The notes beneath the pieces were generated by a model. It was not told the origin of the DNA. It made no database searches and saw only the letters and a list, made by a program, of their open reading frames with translations. This document shows, one piece after another, positions 5,399-11,545 of a stretch of DNA of 11,545 nt (position 1 is the stretch's first letter; every line of letters starts with the position of its first letter). Both the position numbers and the translations under genes were made by a program. The DNA is taken from the NCBI GenBank assembly GCA_946615495.1, contig CAMOHY010000048.1:1-11545 (forward strand). Reading direction: 5' to 3'. The DNA comes from an uncultured Clostridia bacterium (GTDB lineage Bacteria > Bacillota > Clostridia > Christensenellales > Aristaeellaceae).

Positions 5399-7186
5399 TC
5401 AATTTCCCGCGTCCATCCGGACGCAGGAAAGAACCTGGCCACCGGCGCCGGACAGCGCAACTGCGTACATGCTTTCCCGGTCCAGGAAGGAAACGCGCCA
5501 CACCGGCGCGTCCGGGTCCGTTACATCAAAGGCCAGGGCGGGTCCTGCCAATTCCAGGGTTTCCTCCGCAGCGCCGTATTTTTCCTTCACCGCCTGAGCG
5601 GCCAGGAAAACGGCTTCCTCCTTGGGAATATCCAGCGCTGTGGGCAGGCCGTGAAAATACGTTTCCCGGCTGAAGCCCGCTTCACGGTACAGGGTATCGT
5701 AGGCCGCCTGGTGCTCAAAATCCATGCCCCAGGATACCTCGGAGCCCGCCTCCGCCATGATTTTCCGTCCCTTTTCCCGCAGCAGCGCTTCCTGGTTGAA
5801 TTCATAGGCGCTCCACAGCCGGGCCGTCCGCCAGGGCTCGGCTTTTCCCTGCTGGGCGTAAGCTTCCTGGAGGGTCCATTGGCTGCTCAGAATTTCTCCT
5901 GTCTCCCCACGGAGGGTGAACACATAGTCGCCCGCCAGCCTGGGGTTGTAATGCTTGGATGTAAACGTCACCTTGGCGCCGCCGTTTTCTCCTTCAAGCT
6001 GCGCGGAGAAGAAGGGGCGGGTTTCCTCTATCAGTCCATACGTTTCTTTCATGGCCTCCCACGCCGCCTGAATCCAATCCCCGTCCGCGGCCTGAGCCGT
6101 GTTTTCGCTTTCCTCCCGTTCGCTTTTTTCAGGCCCCGCGCAGGAAAGCACTTCGCCCGACGGGGACGCGATTTCCACCGTGTACCCGCCCCGAAGCGCA
6201 ATCAGCCATTCCCGGCTGTCATCCGGCATCAGGAAAAAGGAAATTTGCTCCGCCGCCCTTTCTTCTTCCTTCGCGCCCATCCTTTCCGCCTCCGCCTGGG
6301 CCATTGCCAGCGCGCCGCTTTCCGGAATATCCTCCGCGTCCGGCAGGATATTCACCACGAAATCGCCGCGCGGATAGCCCTGCGTCAAAATTTCTTCATC
6401 AAAGGCCGCTTTGTCCCGGAGCGGCCAGGCTTCAAAGGGACCCTCCGCCGCTTCCTTCTCCGCCCGGCGCGCCTCCCGGTCCGCTTCAAAGGAAAGCAGG
6501 CGGTTCACGCGCTCCATGGGCCAGTGGGCAGCGTGCCAATTGTCCGGCTGGAAGGCGTTTTCCTCCAGCCCGTCCAAGCTCCAGGCGCAGGCTGTCACCC
6601 TGCCGCTCCCCGCGCTCAAACGCACGGTATAACTGCCTATCCGCTCCTCCCACCTCCTGGGCCGGTATGCAACCACCCAGGCTTCTGCCGCTTCGTCAAT
6701 GGAAACGGTTTTTTCAAACAGACTAAAGGAAGCCTCCTCAAAGCCGTATGTTTCCTTCAGCGCTTCACGGGGCAGACGGCTTTCCAGCAGCAGTTCGTTG
6801 GCGATGCGCTGGGCCGCTTCTCCCTGGGCGTCTTCAAGCGCCGCGTATTTTTCTTCGTCCAAGGCTAAGCCATCCCTTTGCATGGCCTCCAGGATCATTT
6901 TCTTTTCCTCCAGGGTCCATTTTTCCAAGGGTCCTTTTTCCTGCTGCACGCTCCTGGCCTGGCGGATAAAGGTATACGCTGTGGCCGCCAGGGCGGTCAC
7001 GGTGAGCAGGCTGAGCAAAGCGGCCAGAATAAACGCCGCTGAAAACCTGATTTTTTTCATTTTTCTTCCGTCCTTTCTTTGGGCCTGCGCGCGCACGCGC
7101 GCCGCCAGAAAGGGGTCCGGCTTCAGTTCCCGGCCATAGCCGTCCACCGCCAGATGGATGCTGTTTCTCATTTTCCGGTCATTCAT
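5399..7186 (-). CDS. Single-span membrane protein with four PepSY-like repeats, putative anti-sigma factor/sensor
   Basis: Protein of 595 residues. Residues 1-45 are a short, charged cytosolic part (DPFLAARVRAQAQRKDGRK). Residues about 48-74 are one membrane span (FILAALLSLLTVTALAATAY). The remaining roughly 520 residues are extracytoplasmic. Four units end in a similar strand pattern near residues 185-200 (YTVRLSAGSGRVTAC), 335-349 (YTVEIASPSGEVLSC), 421-435 (YVFTLRGETGEILSS) and 574-588 (YAVALSGAGGQVLSC). Three of them begin with a KETYG-like helix (143-147, 380-384, 534-538). This resembles PepSY-type repeats. No zinc anti-sigma motif (HxxxCxxC) is present. Its start overlaps the sigma-factor stop by 8 nt (ATGAATGA), so translation is probably coupled; GGAAAG precedes the start. 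By position and topology it should restrain the sigma factor at the membrane and respond to an envelope signal. That is inference; the sequence match to known anti-sigma families is weak. Confidence 0.75.
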   Translation of the reverse strand: MNDRKMRNSIHLAVDGYGRELKPDPFLAARVRAQAQRKDGRKMKKIRFSAAFILAALLSLLTVTALAATAYTFIRQARSVQQEKGPLEKWTLEEKKMILEAMQRDGLALDEEKYAALEDAQGEAAQRIANELLLESRLPREALKETYGFEEASFSLFEKTVSIDEAAEAWVVAYRPRRWEERIGSYTVRLSAGSGRVTACAWSLDGLEENAFQPDNWHAAHWPMERVNRLLSFEADREARRAEKEAAEGPFEAWPLRDKAAFDEEILTQGYPRGDFVVNILPDAEDIPESGALAMAQAEAERMGAKEEERAAEQISFFLMPDDSREWLIALRGGYTVEIASPSGEVLSCAGPEKSEREESENTAQAADGDWIQAAWEAMKETYGLIEETRPFFSAQLEGENGGAKVTFTSKHYNPRLAGDYVFTLRGETGEILSSQWTLQEAYAQQGKAEPWRTARLWSAYEFNQEALLREKGRKIMAEAGSEVSWGMDFEHQAAYDTLYREAGFSRETYFHGLPTALDIPKEEAVFLAAQAVKEKYGAAEETLELAGPALAFDVTDPDAPVWRVSFLDRESMYAVALSGAGGQVLSCVRMDAGN

Positions 7187-7706
7187 TTTCCCACTTTCCT
7201 TTCAGCGCGGTTTTGAGCATCCTCCGCGCGCGCTCCAGCCTTCTGGACACAGTGGCGGCGGACAGGCCCAAGGCCTTCCCCACCTCCTCCTGCGATAAAT
7301 CCTGATAATAATACAGCAAGACCGCGTCCTTATATCTTCGGGGCAGCTCCAGCAGGGCTTGGGCCAGCGCCTCCCGTTCAGGCGGCGCCTCCTCCCCCGG
7401 CCGGTCCGGCATCTCCTCCGGCGTGACCCGCCGGTCCGTATGCCGGAAATAGGCGGAACGGGCCATATCCCGGCACACGTTTACCGCGATGCGGGTGAGC
7501 CACGTTTTTTCGCCGCACTCCCCCCGAAAGTGCGGCAATGCCTGATAAGCCTTCAAATAGGTTTCCTGAACGGCGTCCTTGGCCAGTTCCCCGTCCCTTA
7601 GATAAACCATGCACAGGCGCAGCAGCGCCGTTTGGTGCCGCTCCACCAGGCGGTCGAATTCTTCTCCGGCGCTCCTATTGCAGTTCGGGCCCGTCGCTGC
7701 AAGCAT
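7179..7706 (-). CDS. RNA polymerase ECF (sigma-70 family, RpoE-like) sigma factor
   Basis: Protein of 175 residues, typical for ECF sigma factors. Region 2 spans about 15-82: FDRLVERHQTALLRLC, then AKDAVQETYLKAYQAL (the -10-recognition part) and KTWLTRIAVNVCRD. A charged linker follows, and region 4 spans about 116-168 (LLELPRRYKDAVLLYYYQDL, then SQEEVGKALGLSAATVSRRL as the helix-turn-helix for the -35). It directs RNA polymerase to a small regulon in response to an extracytoplasmic signal. The start is fixed by a near-perfect Shine-Dalgarno sequence AGGAGGTGA (7714-7722) 7 nt upstream. The next gene, a membrane protein, overlaps it by 8 nt and is the likely regulator. An ECF-type promoter upstream suggests autoregulation. 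Confidence 0.93.
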   Translation of the reverse strand: MLAATGPNCNRSAGEEFDRLVERHQTALLRLCMVYLRDGELAKDAVQETYLKAYQALPHFRGECGEKTWLTRIAVNVCRDMARSAYFRHTDRRVTPEEMPDRPGEEAPPEREALAQALLELPRRYKDAVLLYYYQDLSQEEVGKALGLSAATVSRRLERARRMLKTALKGKWENE

Positions 7707-7734
7707 GAGCCGTTCACCTCCTTCCCTCTATACA

Positions 7735-7760
7735 GACGAAGCAGCGCCCGTTTTTTTGCA
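7735..7760 (-). promoter_or_regulatory. Putative ECF-type (autoregulated) promoter of the sigma operon
   Basis: On the minus strand TGCAAA (7755-7760) is followed after 16 nt by CGTC (7735-7738). This fits the general ECF pattern in which a TGnAAC-like -35 precedes a CGTC or CGTA -10 by about 16 nt. An A tract follows the -35. Transcription should start near 7728, giving a leader of about 20 nt that carries the Shine-Dalgarno sequence. No sigma-A promoter is evident for this operon. Confidence 0.5.
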
Positions 7761-7814
7761 AAAAAATTTATTTTGTTTGCCCGCCGCCTATCAAATTAAT
7801 TTTCCCATGGATTC

Positions 7815-7842
7815 TTTACTTTAACCAAAAAAGGAATATAAT
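7815..7842 (+). promoter_or_regulatory. Sigma-A promoter of the AraC-family gene
   Basis: TTTACT (7815-7820), 16-nt spacer, and a perfect TATAAT (7837-7842). Predicted start of transcription is near 7849, with a leader of about 38 nt containing GGAGG at 7875-7879. It is divergent from the sigma operon; the two promoters are about 55 bp apart. Confidence 0.65.
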
Positions 7843-7886
7843 GAGGATAGAAATGAACGATTCGTAAGCGGAATGGAGGATTTTGG

Positions 7887-8777
7887 ATGGACAAATCATT
7901 TGCCAGCATGCGCCAGCTGGACCACCACGTGCAGGCCCCCATCCGCATTTATCCCAATCAGGAAGCGGATGATTACCCGCCCCACTGGCACAGAAAATAC
8001 GAAATCATTATGCCTGTGGTAAAAAGCTATTCCGCCGTGGTGGACCATGAGGATTACGAAGTGCTGCCCGGCGAAATCCTGCTCATTCCCTCCGGCGTGG
8101 TGCATGAGCTTTTCGCCCCGGATGAGGGCCAGCGCTATATCATCATGATCGATCAGGAGGCTATTTACGCCCTGGAAGGGCTGGACCACGCCCAGCACTG
8201 CTTCTATCCCTGCGTCCATATCCGGGCGGACCGGGACGGGGACATTCTGGATTCCCTGAAGGAATGCCTGTGGCAGGCCATTGGGGAGCATGAAAAAAAT
8301 GACCTGCTGTGCCAGGGCGCCGTCACCGCCTGGATTCATTTGTTTTTGATCCGGCTGGGCCGGTGGCTGCTGCTGCGTCCGAACGATAACCAGAATGAAC
8401 ACCGCCACCAGATGAACGAAACCTTTCTGGACGTGTACGCCTACATCACCGCCCATTGCAGCGAAAAAATCACCTTGGAGGATATGGCCGCCTACTCCGG
8501 CTACAGCAAATATCATTTCGCCCGGATATTCAAGGAATACTCCGGCATGAGCTTTTACGAATTTTATATGCAGCAGCGCATGATGCTCTGCCGCCAGCTT
8601 TTGGCGGATATGGACGTGCCGGTGACGGAGGTGGCCCTTCGCTCCGGCTTTGGCTCCATCGCCACATTCAACCGGGTGTTCAAGCAGTACGAGGGCGTAA
8701 CGCCCACCCAATACCGGAAGCTCAAGCAGCAAGGCCGCCGGACGCCCGCCGCCCCGGCGGAAGGGCCGTCAAAATAA
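7887..8777 (+). CDS. AraC-family transcriptional regulator with N-terminal cupin domain
   Basis: Protein of 296 residues. Residues about 20-110 are an AraC-type cupin: HWHRKYEIIMP (33-43) is followed by LPGEILLIPSGVVHEL (60-75), where small sugars usually bind. Residues about 180-280 are the double helix-turn-helix domain: ITLEDMAAYSGYSKYHFARI (195-214) is the first helix-turn-helix, and VTEVALRSGFGSIATFNRVF (246-265) plus GVTPTQYRK (270-278) is the second with the usual C-terminal signature. The start is supported by GGAGG 7 nt upstream. It is followed by a terminator and then by a sugar importer operon in the same direction, which it probably activates when its sugar is present. This assignment rests on adjacency and on what is typical of LplB/YtcP-type transporter loci. 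Confidence 0.93.
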   Translation: MDKSFASMRQLDHHVQAPIRIYPNQEADDYPPHWHRKYEIIMPVVKSYSAVVDHEDYEVLPGEILLIPSGVVHELFAPDEGQRYIIMIDQEAIYALEGLDHAQHCFYPCVHIRADRDGDILDSLKECLWQAIGEHEKNDLLCQGAVTAWIHLFLIRLGRWLLLRPNDNQNEHRHQMNETFLDVYAYITAHCSEKITLEDMAAYSGYSKYHFARIFKEYSGMSFYEFYMQQRMMLCRQLLADMDVPVTEVALRSGFGSIATFNRVFKQYEGVTPTQYRKLKQQGRRTPAAPAEGPSK

Positions 8778-9074
8778 GCCGTAGAATCTATTCAAAAGTT
8801 GTTGTCGTTCAAAAGCAAACATTCCCTTCTTCCTCATCAATCCGGCCGGATTTTTTCCAAATATACAGAAAATCCGGTTTTTCTTTGTCTATTCGTTCCA
8901 TTTATAGATCGCAATATGTGAGAAGTGTTTACATATATTCGATTAGCCCGTTCATGTTGGATCAGGTAAAATAATGATAAAGTAAATGCAAAAGCGGATG
9001 AAACATAGCCGTTGCTTTGTTTTATTTGCTTTTTGCAGTTCGTTCACCCCCACAAAGAAACGGAGGGATTCGCT
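8778..9074 (+). promoter_or_regulatory. Control region of the importer operon
   Basis: 297 bp with three parts. First, the octamer TTCAAAAG occurs twice (8791-8798 and 8808-8815), 17 bp apart, a spacing compatible with AraC half-sites though it lies before the terminator. Second, an intrinsic terminator (8846-8886). Third, an AT-rich stretch (8890-8990) where the operon promoter should lie. The best -10 is TATATT (8934-8939), but no good -35 stands 16-18 nt before it; TTTACA (8928-8933) is a good -35 sequence but lacks a -10 at the right distance. A weak sigma-A promoter helped by the AraC protein would explain this. GGAGG (9062-9066) serves the first permease. Confidence 0.35.
8846..8886 (+). 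terminator. Intrinsic terminator of the AraC gene
   Basis: CCGGATTTT (8846-8854) is the exact reverse complement of AAAATCCGG (8869-8877). The loop is 14 nt, and TTTTTCTTT follows. It lies about 70 nt after the AraC stop codon and separates the regulator from the importer operon, so the latter needs its own promoter. Confidence 0.75.
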
Positions 9075-10055
9075 TTGAAAAGCGCCAACGCTGCCCAGGC
9101 GTCAGCCTGGCGGAAAAGGAGGAGGGGCGGCTTTTCCTGGAAGACCTATATGCGCCGGTATGGCACGCTGTATCTGCTGCTGGTGCTGCCCATCATTTTC
9201 TTCGTCATTTTCCGCTATACGCCCATGGCGTATATTCTGATGGCCTTCAAGAAAAACAATATCATCAAGCCCCCATGGCAGGTGGCCTGGGCCAAAAACA
9301 ACGGCTTTGAATGGTTCATCAAGGCGTTTAAGGACCAATTGTTTATCCGCGCTCTGAGCAACACCATCAAGCTGAATTTGCTGGACCTGGTATGCGGCTT
9401 CCCGGCCCCCATCATCATGGCCCTGCTCCTGAACGAATTGGCCTTTAAGCGGTTCAAGCGGGTTACGCAGACCATCCTCTACCTTCCCCACTTTTTGAGC
9501 TGGATCATCATTTCCGGTCTGGCCCTGCGCCTGCTGGCGGATAACGACGGCCTGGTGAATATTCTGTACAAGCAGATGAAGAACGACCCCAACGCCGTCA
9601 TTCCCTTCCTGAGCAAAACCAACTGGTGGACGGGCACCTACATTGCCCTGGGCATCTGGAAGGAGGCCGGCTGGGGCACCATCATTTACTTGGCCGCCCT
9701 CACCGGCATCAGCCCCGAACTGTATGAGGCCGCCGCCGTTGACGGCGCGGGCCGCTTCCGCCGCATGTGGCACGTCACCCTGCCGGGGCTGCGCCCCACC
9801 ATCATCACGCTGCTCATCATGCGCATGGGCAGCATCCTGGGCAGCGAGTTTGACCGGCCCCTGGCCCTTTCCAACAAGCTGGTAACAGACGCCTCCACCG
9901 TTATTTCCATCTACGTGTATCAAAAGGGCATCAACGGCGGCGGACAGTTCAGCCTGACCACCGCCGTGGGCCTGTTCCAGAGCGTGGTGGGCGTGCTGTT
10001 CCTCTTGGGCGCCAACTCCCTGGCCAAGCGCTTTGGCGAGCGCGGCATCGTGTAA
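9075..10055 (+). CDS. LplB-type ABC sugar importer permease (CUT1 family)
   Basis: Protein of 326 residues when started at the TTG at 9075, which has GGAGG (9062-9066) 8 nt upstream; the longer frame from 9012 has no ribosome binding site and adds an unlikely N-terminus. The basic N-terminus (RKRRRGG) precedes the first membrane span at about 31-48. Further spans lie at about 98-120, 133-154, 187-210, 241-258 and 296-314, giving the usual six. The EAA loop EAAAVDGAGRFRRMWHVTLP (218-237) is the contact site for the ATPase. RYTPMAYILMAFKK is typical of LplB-like permeases (COG4209). It pairs with the permease 17 bp downstream to form the transmembrane channel for an oligosaccharide or sugar derivative. 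No ATPase gene is in the window. Confidence 0.93.
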   Translation: MKSANAAQASAWRKRRRGGFSWKTYMRRYGTLYLLLVLPIIFFVIFRYTPMAYILMAFKKNNIIKPPWQVAWAKNNGFEWFIKAFKDQLFIRALSNTIKLNLLDLVCGFPAPIIMALLLNELAFKRFKRVTQTILYLPHFLSWIIISGLALRLLADNDGLVNILYKQMKNDPNAVIPFLSKTNWWTGTYIALGIWKEAGWGTIIYLAALTGISPELYEAAAVDGAGRFRRMWHVTLPGLRPTIITLLIMRMGSILGSEFDRPLALSNKLVTDASTVISIYVYQKGINGGGQFSLTTAVGLFQSVVGVLFLLGANSLAKRFGERGIV

Positions 10056-10072
10056 AGGAAGGAGGGGCAAGT

Positions 10073-10945
10073 ATGATTAAATCCAAACAAACCAAAGCGG
10101 GCGATATCATTATCGTTATCATCTGTCTGGTGCTGATTTTCATTTGCCTGGTGCCCATGCTCAACGTGCTGGCGCGCTCCCTTTCCTCCACCACCTACCT
10201 GATCCGCAATGAAGTGCTGCTCTGGCCCAAGGGCTGGAACCTGGAAGCCTACAAGACGGTGCTGGGCAACGAACGGTACGTTCACTCCCTGTGGTATACC
10301 GCCCTGCTCACCGTCGGCTGCACCATCCTGAGCCTGTTCATGACGGTCATCTGCGCCTATCCCCTCACCTACGACCAGCTGAAGGGCGGCAAGGTCATCA
10401 ACGGCCTGATCCTGTTCACCATGTATTTCAGCGCCGGCATGATTCCCCATTACGTGATGCTCAATAACCTGGGCATGCTGGAAACCGTGTGGGTGCTGAT
10501 TATTCCCAGCTGCTTGAGCGTGTACAACATGATTATCATGCGCTCCAGCTTCTACAGCGTGCCGGAAAGCCTGCGGGAGGCCGCGGAAATCGACGGCGCC
10601 GGCCCCATCCGCACGCTGGTGCAGATTTATCTGCCTCTGTCCAAGCCCGTGCTGGCCACCCTGGCGCTGTTCTATGCCGTAGGCCGCTGGAATGGTTTTT
10701 CCGACGCCCTGCTGTACATCAAAACCAACAGAGATTTGTATCCCATTCAGCTGTATTTGTACAATATCCTGCAAAACGCCAGCAGCGGTGAAGCGGCCGC
10801 CCAGGAGGGCTTCGCTATGCCGGGCCTGAGCGAAACGCTGAAAATGGCCTCCGTCATGTTCGCCACCGTGCCCATTCTGATGGTGTATCCCTGGCTGCAG
10901 CGCTACTTCGTCGCCGGCGTCACCATCGGCGCCGTCAAAGGTTAA
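10073..10945 (+). CDS. YtcP-type ABC sugar importer permease (CUT1 family)
   Basis: Protein of 290 residues. Membrane spans lie at about 11-33, 74-97, 110-131, 138-156, 190-207 and 257-274. The EAA loop EAAEIDGAGPIRTLVQIYLP (169-188) is intact. NVLARSLSST near the first span and the C-terminus RYFVAGVTIGAVKG are characteristic of the second permease of CUT1 systems (COG0395). It follows the first permease by 17 bp with GGAAGGAGG (10057-10065) 7-8 nt before the ATG, so both are in one operon. With the LplB-type partner it forms the importer channel. The substrate cannot be read from the permease. Confidence 0.93.
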   Translation: MIKSKQTKAGDIIIVIICLVLIFICLVPMLNVLARSLSSTTYLIRNEVLLWPKGWNLEAYKTVLGNERYVHSLWYTALLTVGCTILSLFMTVICAYPLTYDQLKGGKVINGLILFTMYFSAGMIPHYVMLNNLGMLETVWVLIIPSCLSVYNMIIMRSSFYSVPESLREAAEIDGAGPIRTLVQIYLPLSKPVLATLALFYAVGRWNGFSDALLYIKTNRDLYPIQLYLYNILQNASSGEAAAQEGFAMPGLSETLKMASVMFATVPILMVYPWLQRYFVAGVTIGAVKG

Positions 10946-11025
10946 AAAGATAAAGAACGCCGCTTTTCCTTATGTTCCCAATGGGCGTGTGCCCAAGAAA
11001 ATATTCTCTAAGGAGGAAAAAACTC
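10946..11025 (+). promoter_or_regulatory. Permease/binding-protein spacer with small hairpin
   Basis: 80 bp between the second permease and the binding protein. TGGGC (10982-10986) pairs with GCCCA (10991-10995) around GTGT, with no T run after it. AGGAGG (11011-11016) is 9 nt before the next ATG. Such hairpins between permease and binding-protein genes can act in mRNA processing or stability and raise the level of the binding protein; here this is inference from position. I see no promoter in the spacer. Confidence 0.35.
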
Positions 11026-11545
11026 ATGAAACGCATCCTGGCTCTCATTCTGATGCTGGCAATGGTTGCCTCTCTGGGCATCAGCTCCGCTTTCGCGGCG
11101 GATGAACTGGTAGACGGCAAGTTCGCCGAAACCCGCCACATCACCGTGCGCCTGTTCCAGCGCGGCGACAACGTCCCCGAACAGTCTCCCTTTGCCGATT
11201 ACATTCGCAACGGCATGCTGGAAAAGTACAATGTGGAAGTGGAATTTGCCGTTGGCGGCCGCTGGACTGAACCGGAAGACCTGGGCAACCTGCTGGCTGC
11301 CGGTGAAGCCCCCGACATCTGCTACACCTATTCCTATCCCACCATCCTCAACTACGCCGACATGGACGGCATCATCGACCTGGCTCCCTACATCGAGCAG
11401 TACAAGGACCTGCTGCCCAACCTGTTCGAGCTGCTGGGCGAGGAAAACATTTACTGGGATCAGGACCCTGAAACCGGCAAGCTGTGGGCCCTGGAAACCC
11501 GCCTGGTGAACAATGCCCGCATCAACACCTTCATCCGCAAGGACT
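11026..11545 (+). CDS. Extracellular solute-binding protein of the importer (3' end cut by window)
   Basis: The first 173 codons are present; the frame stays open to the window edge. Residues 1-24 form a signal peptide (MKRILALILMLAMVASLGIS, then SAFA) that looks cleavable by signal peptidase I after SAFA, followed by ADELVDGK. There is no lipobox cysteine, although solute-binding proteins of Gram-positive bacteria are usually lipoproteins. The mature part begins with a beta strand (ITVRLFQRGDN) and then shows the family 1 solute-binding pattern: KYNVEVEFAV, then DLGNLLAAGEAPDICYTY and IIDLAPYIEQYKDLLPNL. This matches binding proteins paired with LplB/YtcP permeases (COG1653, LipO-like). The family is usually 500-560 residues, so about two thirds is missing. 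The ATG is supported by AGGAGG 9 nt upstream. Confidence 0.9.
   Translation, partial: MKRILALILMLAMVASLGISSAFAADELVDGKFAETRHITVRLFQRGDNVPEQSPFADYIRNGMLEKYNVEVEFAVGGRWTEPEDLGNLLAAGEAPDICYTYSYPTILNYADMDGIIDLAPYIEQYKDLLPNLFELLGEENIYWDQDPETGKLWALETRLVNNARINTFIRKD

Noticed and set aside
5651..6868. 405-codon open frame on the plus strand
   Set aside because: It lies entirely antisense to the PepSY-like membrane protein, is rich in Arg, Pro and Phe, and has no ribosome binding site. The minus strand has the sigma-coupled gene with a coherent membrane span and repeats.
7896..8732. 278-codon open frame antisense to the AraC gene
   Set aside because: Low-complexity His/Val/Gly-rich translation without motifs; the plus strand is a clear cupin-AraC protein.
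8841..8850. Palindrome TCCGGCCGGA as an operator
   Set aside because: It overlaps the left arm of the terminator at 8846-8886, which explains the sequence better.
9012..9074. Longer start for the first permease
   Set aside because: The frame is open from a TTG at 9012, but no ribosome binding site precedes it, whereas GGAGG lies 8 nt before the TTG at 9075.
9075..9095. Possible CcpA (cre) site near TTGAAAAGCGCCAACG and ATGCAAAAGCGGATG
   Set aside because: Both have one base too many between TG and CG relative to the cre consensus, and the second half does not mirror the first.
9102..10070. 322-codon open frame antisense to the first permease
   Set aside because: Gln/His/Ala/Gly-rich shadow of the permease coding strand, with no motifs.

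Overview
The window reads as a piece of chromosome from a GC-rich member of the Firmicutes, most likely an uncultured gut-type Clostridia. The reasons are strong AGGAGG-type ribosome binding sites throughout, a YlmH-family S4 protein, Clostridia-style ECF sigma/PepSY-like membrane protein pair, an LplB/YtcP-type sugar transporter with its AraC regulator, and GC-ended codons. A Christensenellales- or Oscillospirales-like host is possible, but the sequence does not settle this. There is no rRNA, tRNA, CRISPR array, phage or transposase gene.

Layout. 1-806 (minus): a Nudix hydrolase fused to a C-terminal DUF1653 domain, ending in a good intrinsic terminator. 923-1672 (plus): YlmH-like RNA-binding protein. 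It is divergent from the Nudix gene, and each gene has a TTGCGN-17-TAYAAT promoter and a leader of only about 16 nt. 1838-2638 (plus): a metal-dependent amidohydrolase of the ACMSD-like family. 2820-3749 (plus): a ROK-family sugar kinase, probably glucokinase, with its own promoter and a structured leader of about 125 nt. 3750-4092: a 343-bp gene-free gap holding a hairpin, CTCTGT-type short repeats, a 162-bp long inverted-repeat element with a structured apex, and a bidirectional terminator. 4093-5304 (minus): acetate kinase with a near-consensus promoter. 5399-7706 (minus): an ECF sigma factor overlapping by 8 nt a large single-span membrane protein with four PepSY-like repeats (putative anti-sigma/sensor), preceded by an ECF-type promoter. 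7887-8777 (plus): cupin-AraC regulator, then a terminator. 9075 to the right edge (plus): LplB-type permease (TTG start), YtcP-type permease, and a solute-binding protein cut by the window end.

How the genes fit together. The right third is a regulator-plus-importer cassette for an oligosaccharide: the AraC protein probably senses a sugar and activates the two permeases and the binding protein. No ATPase is present; importers of this class commonly share a genomic MsmX-type ATPase. The ROK kinase and acetate kinase are consistent with a fermentative sugar metabolism (entry of hexose, ATP from acetyl phosphate) but are separate transcription units. The sigma/membrane-protein pair is a self-contained envelope-signalling module.

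The observations most worth a second look are the 162-bp hairpin element between the convergent ROK and ackA genes, the Nudix-DUF1653 fusion, the four-repeat PepSY-like partner of the sigma factor, and the binding protein whose signal peptide lacks a lipobox cysteine. I see mostly familiar families and no clear novel defence or mobile system.
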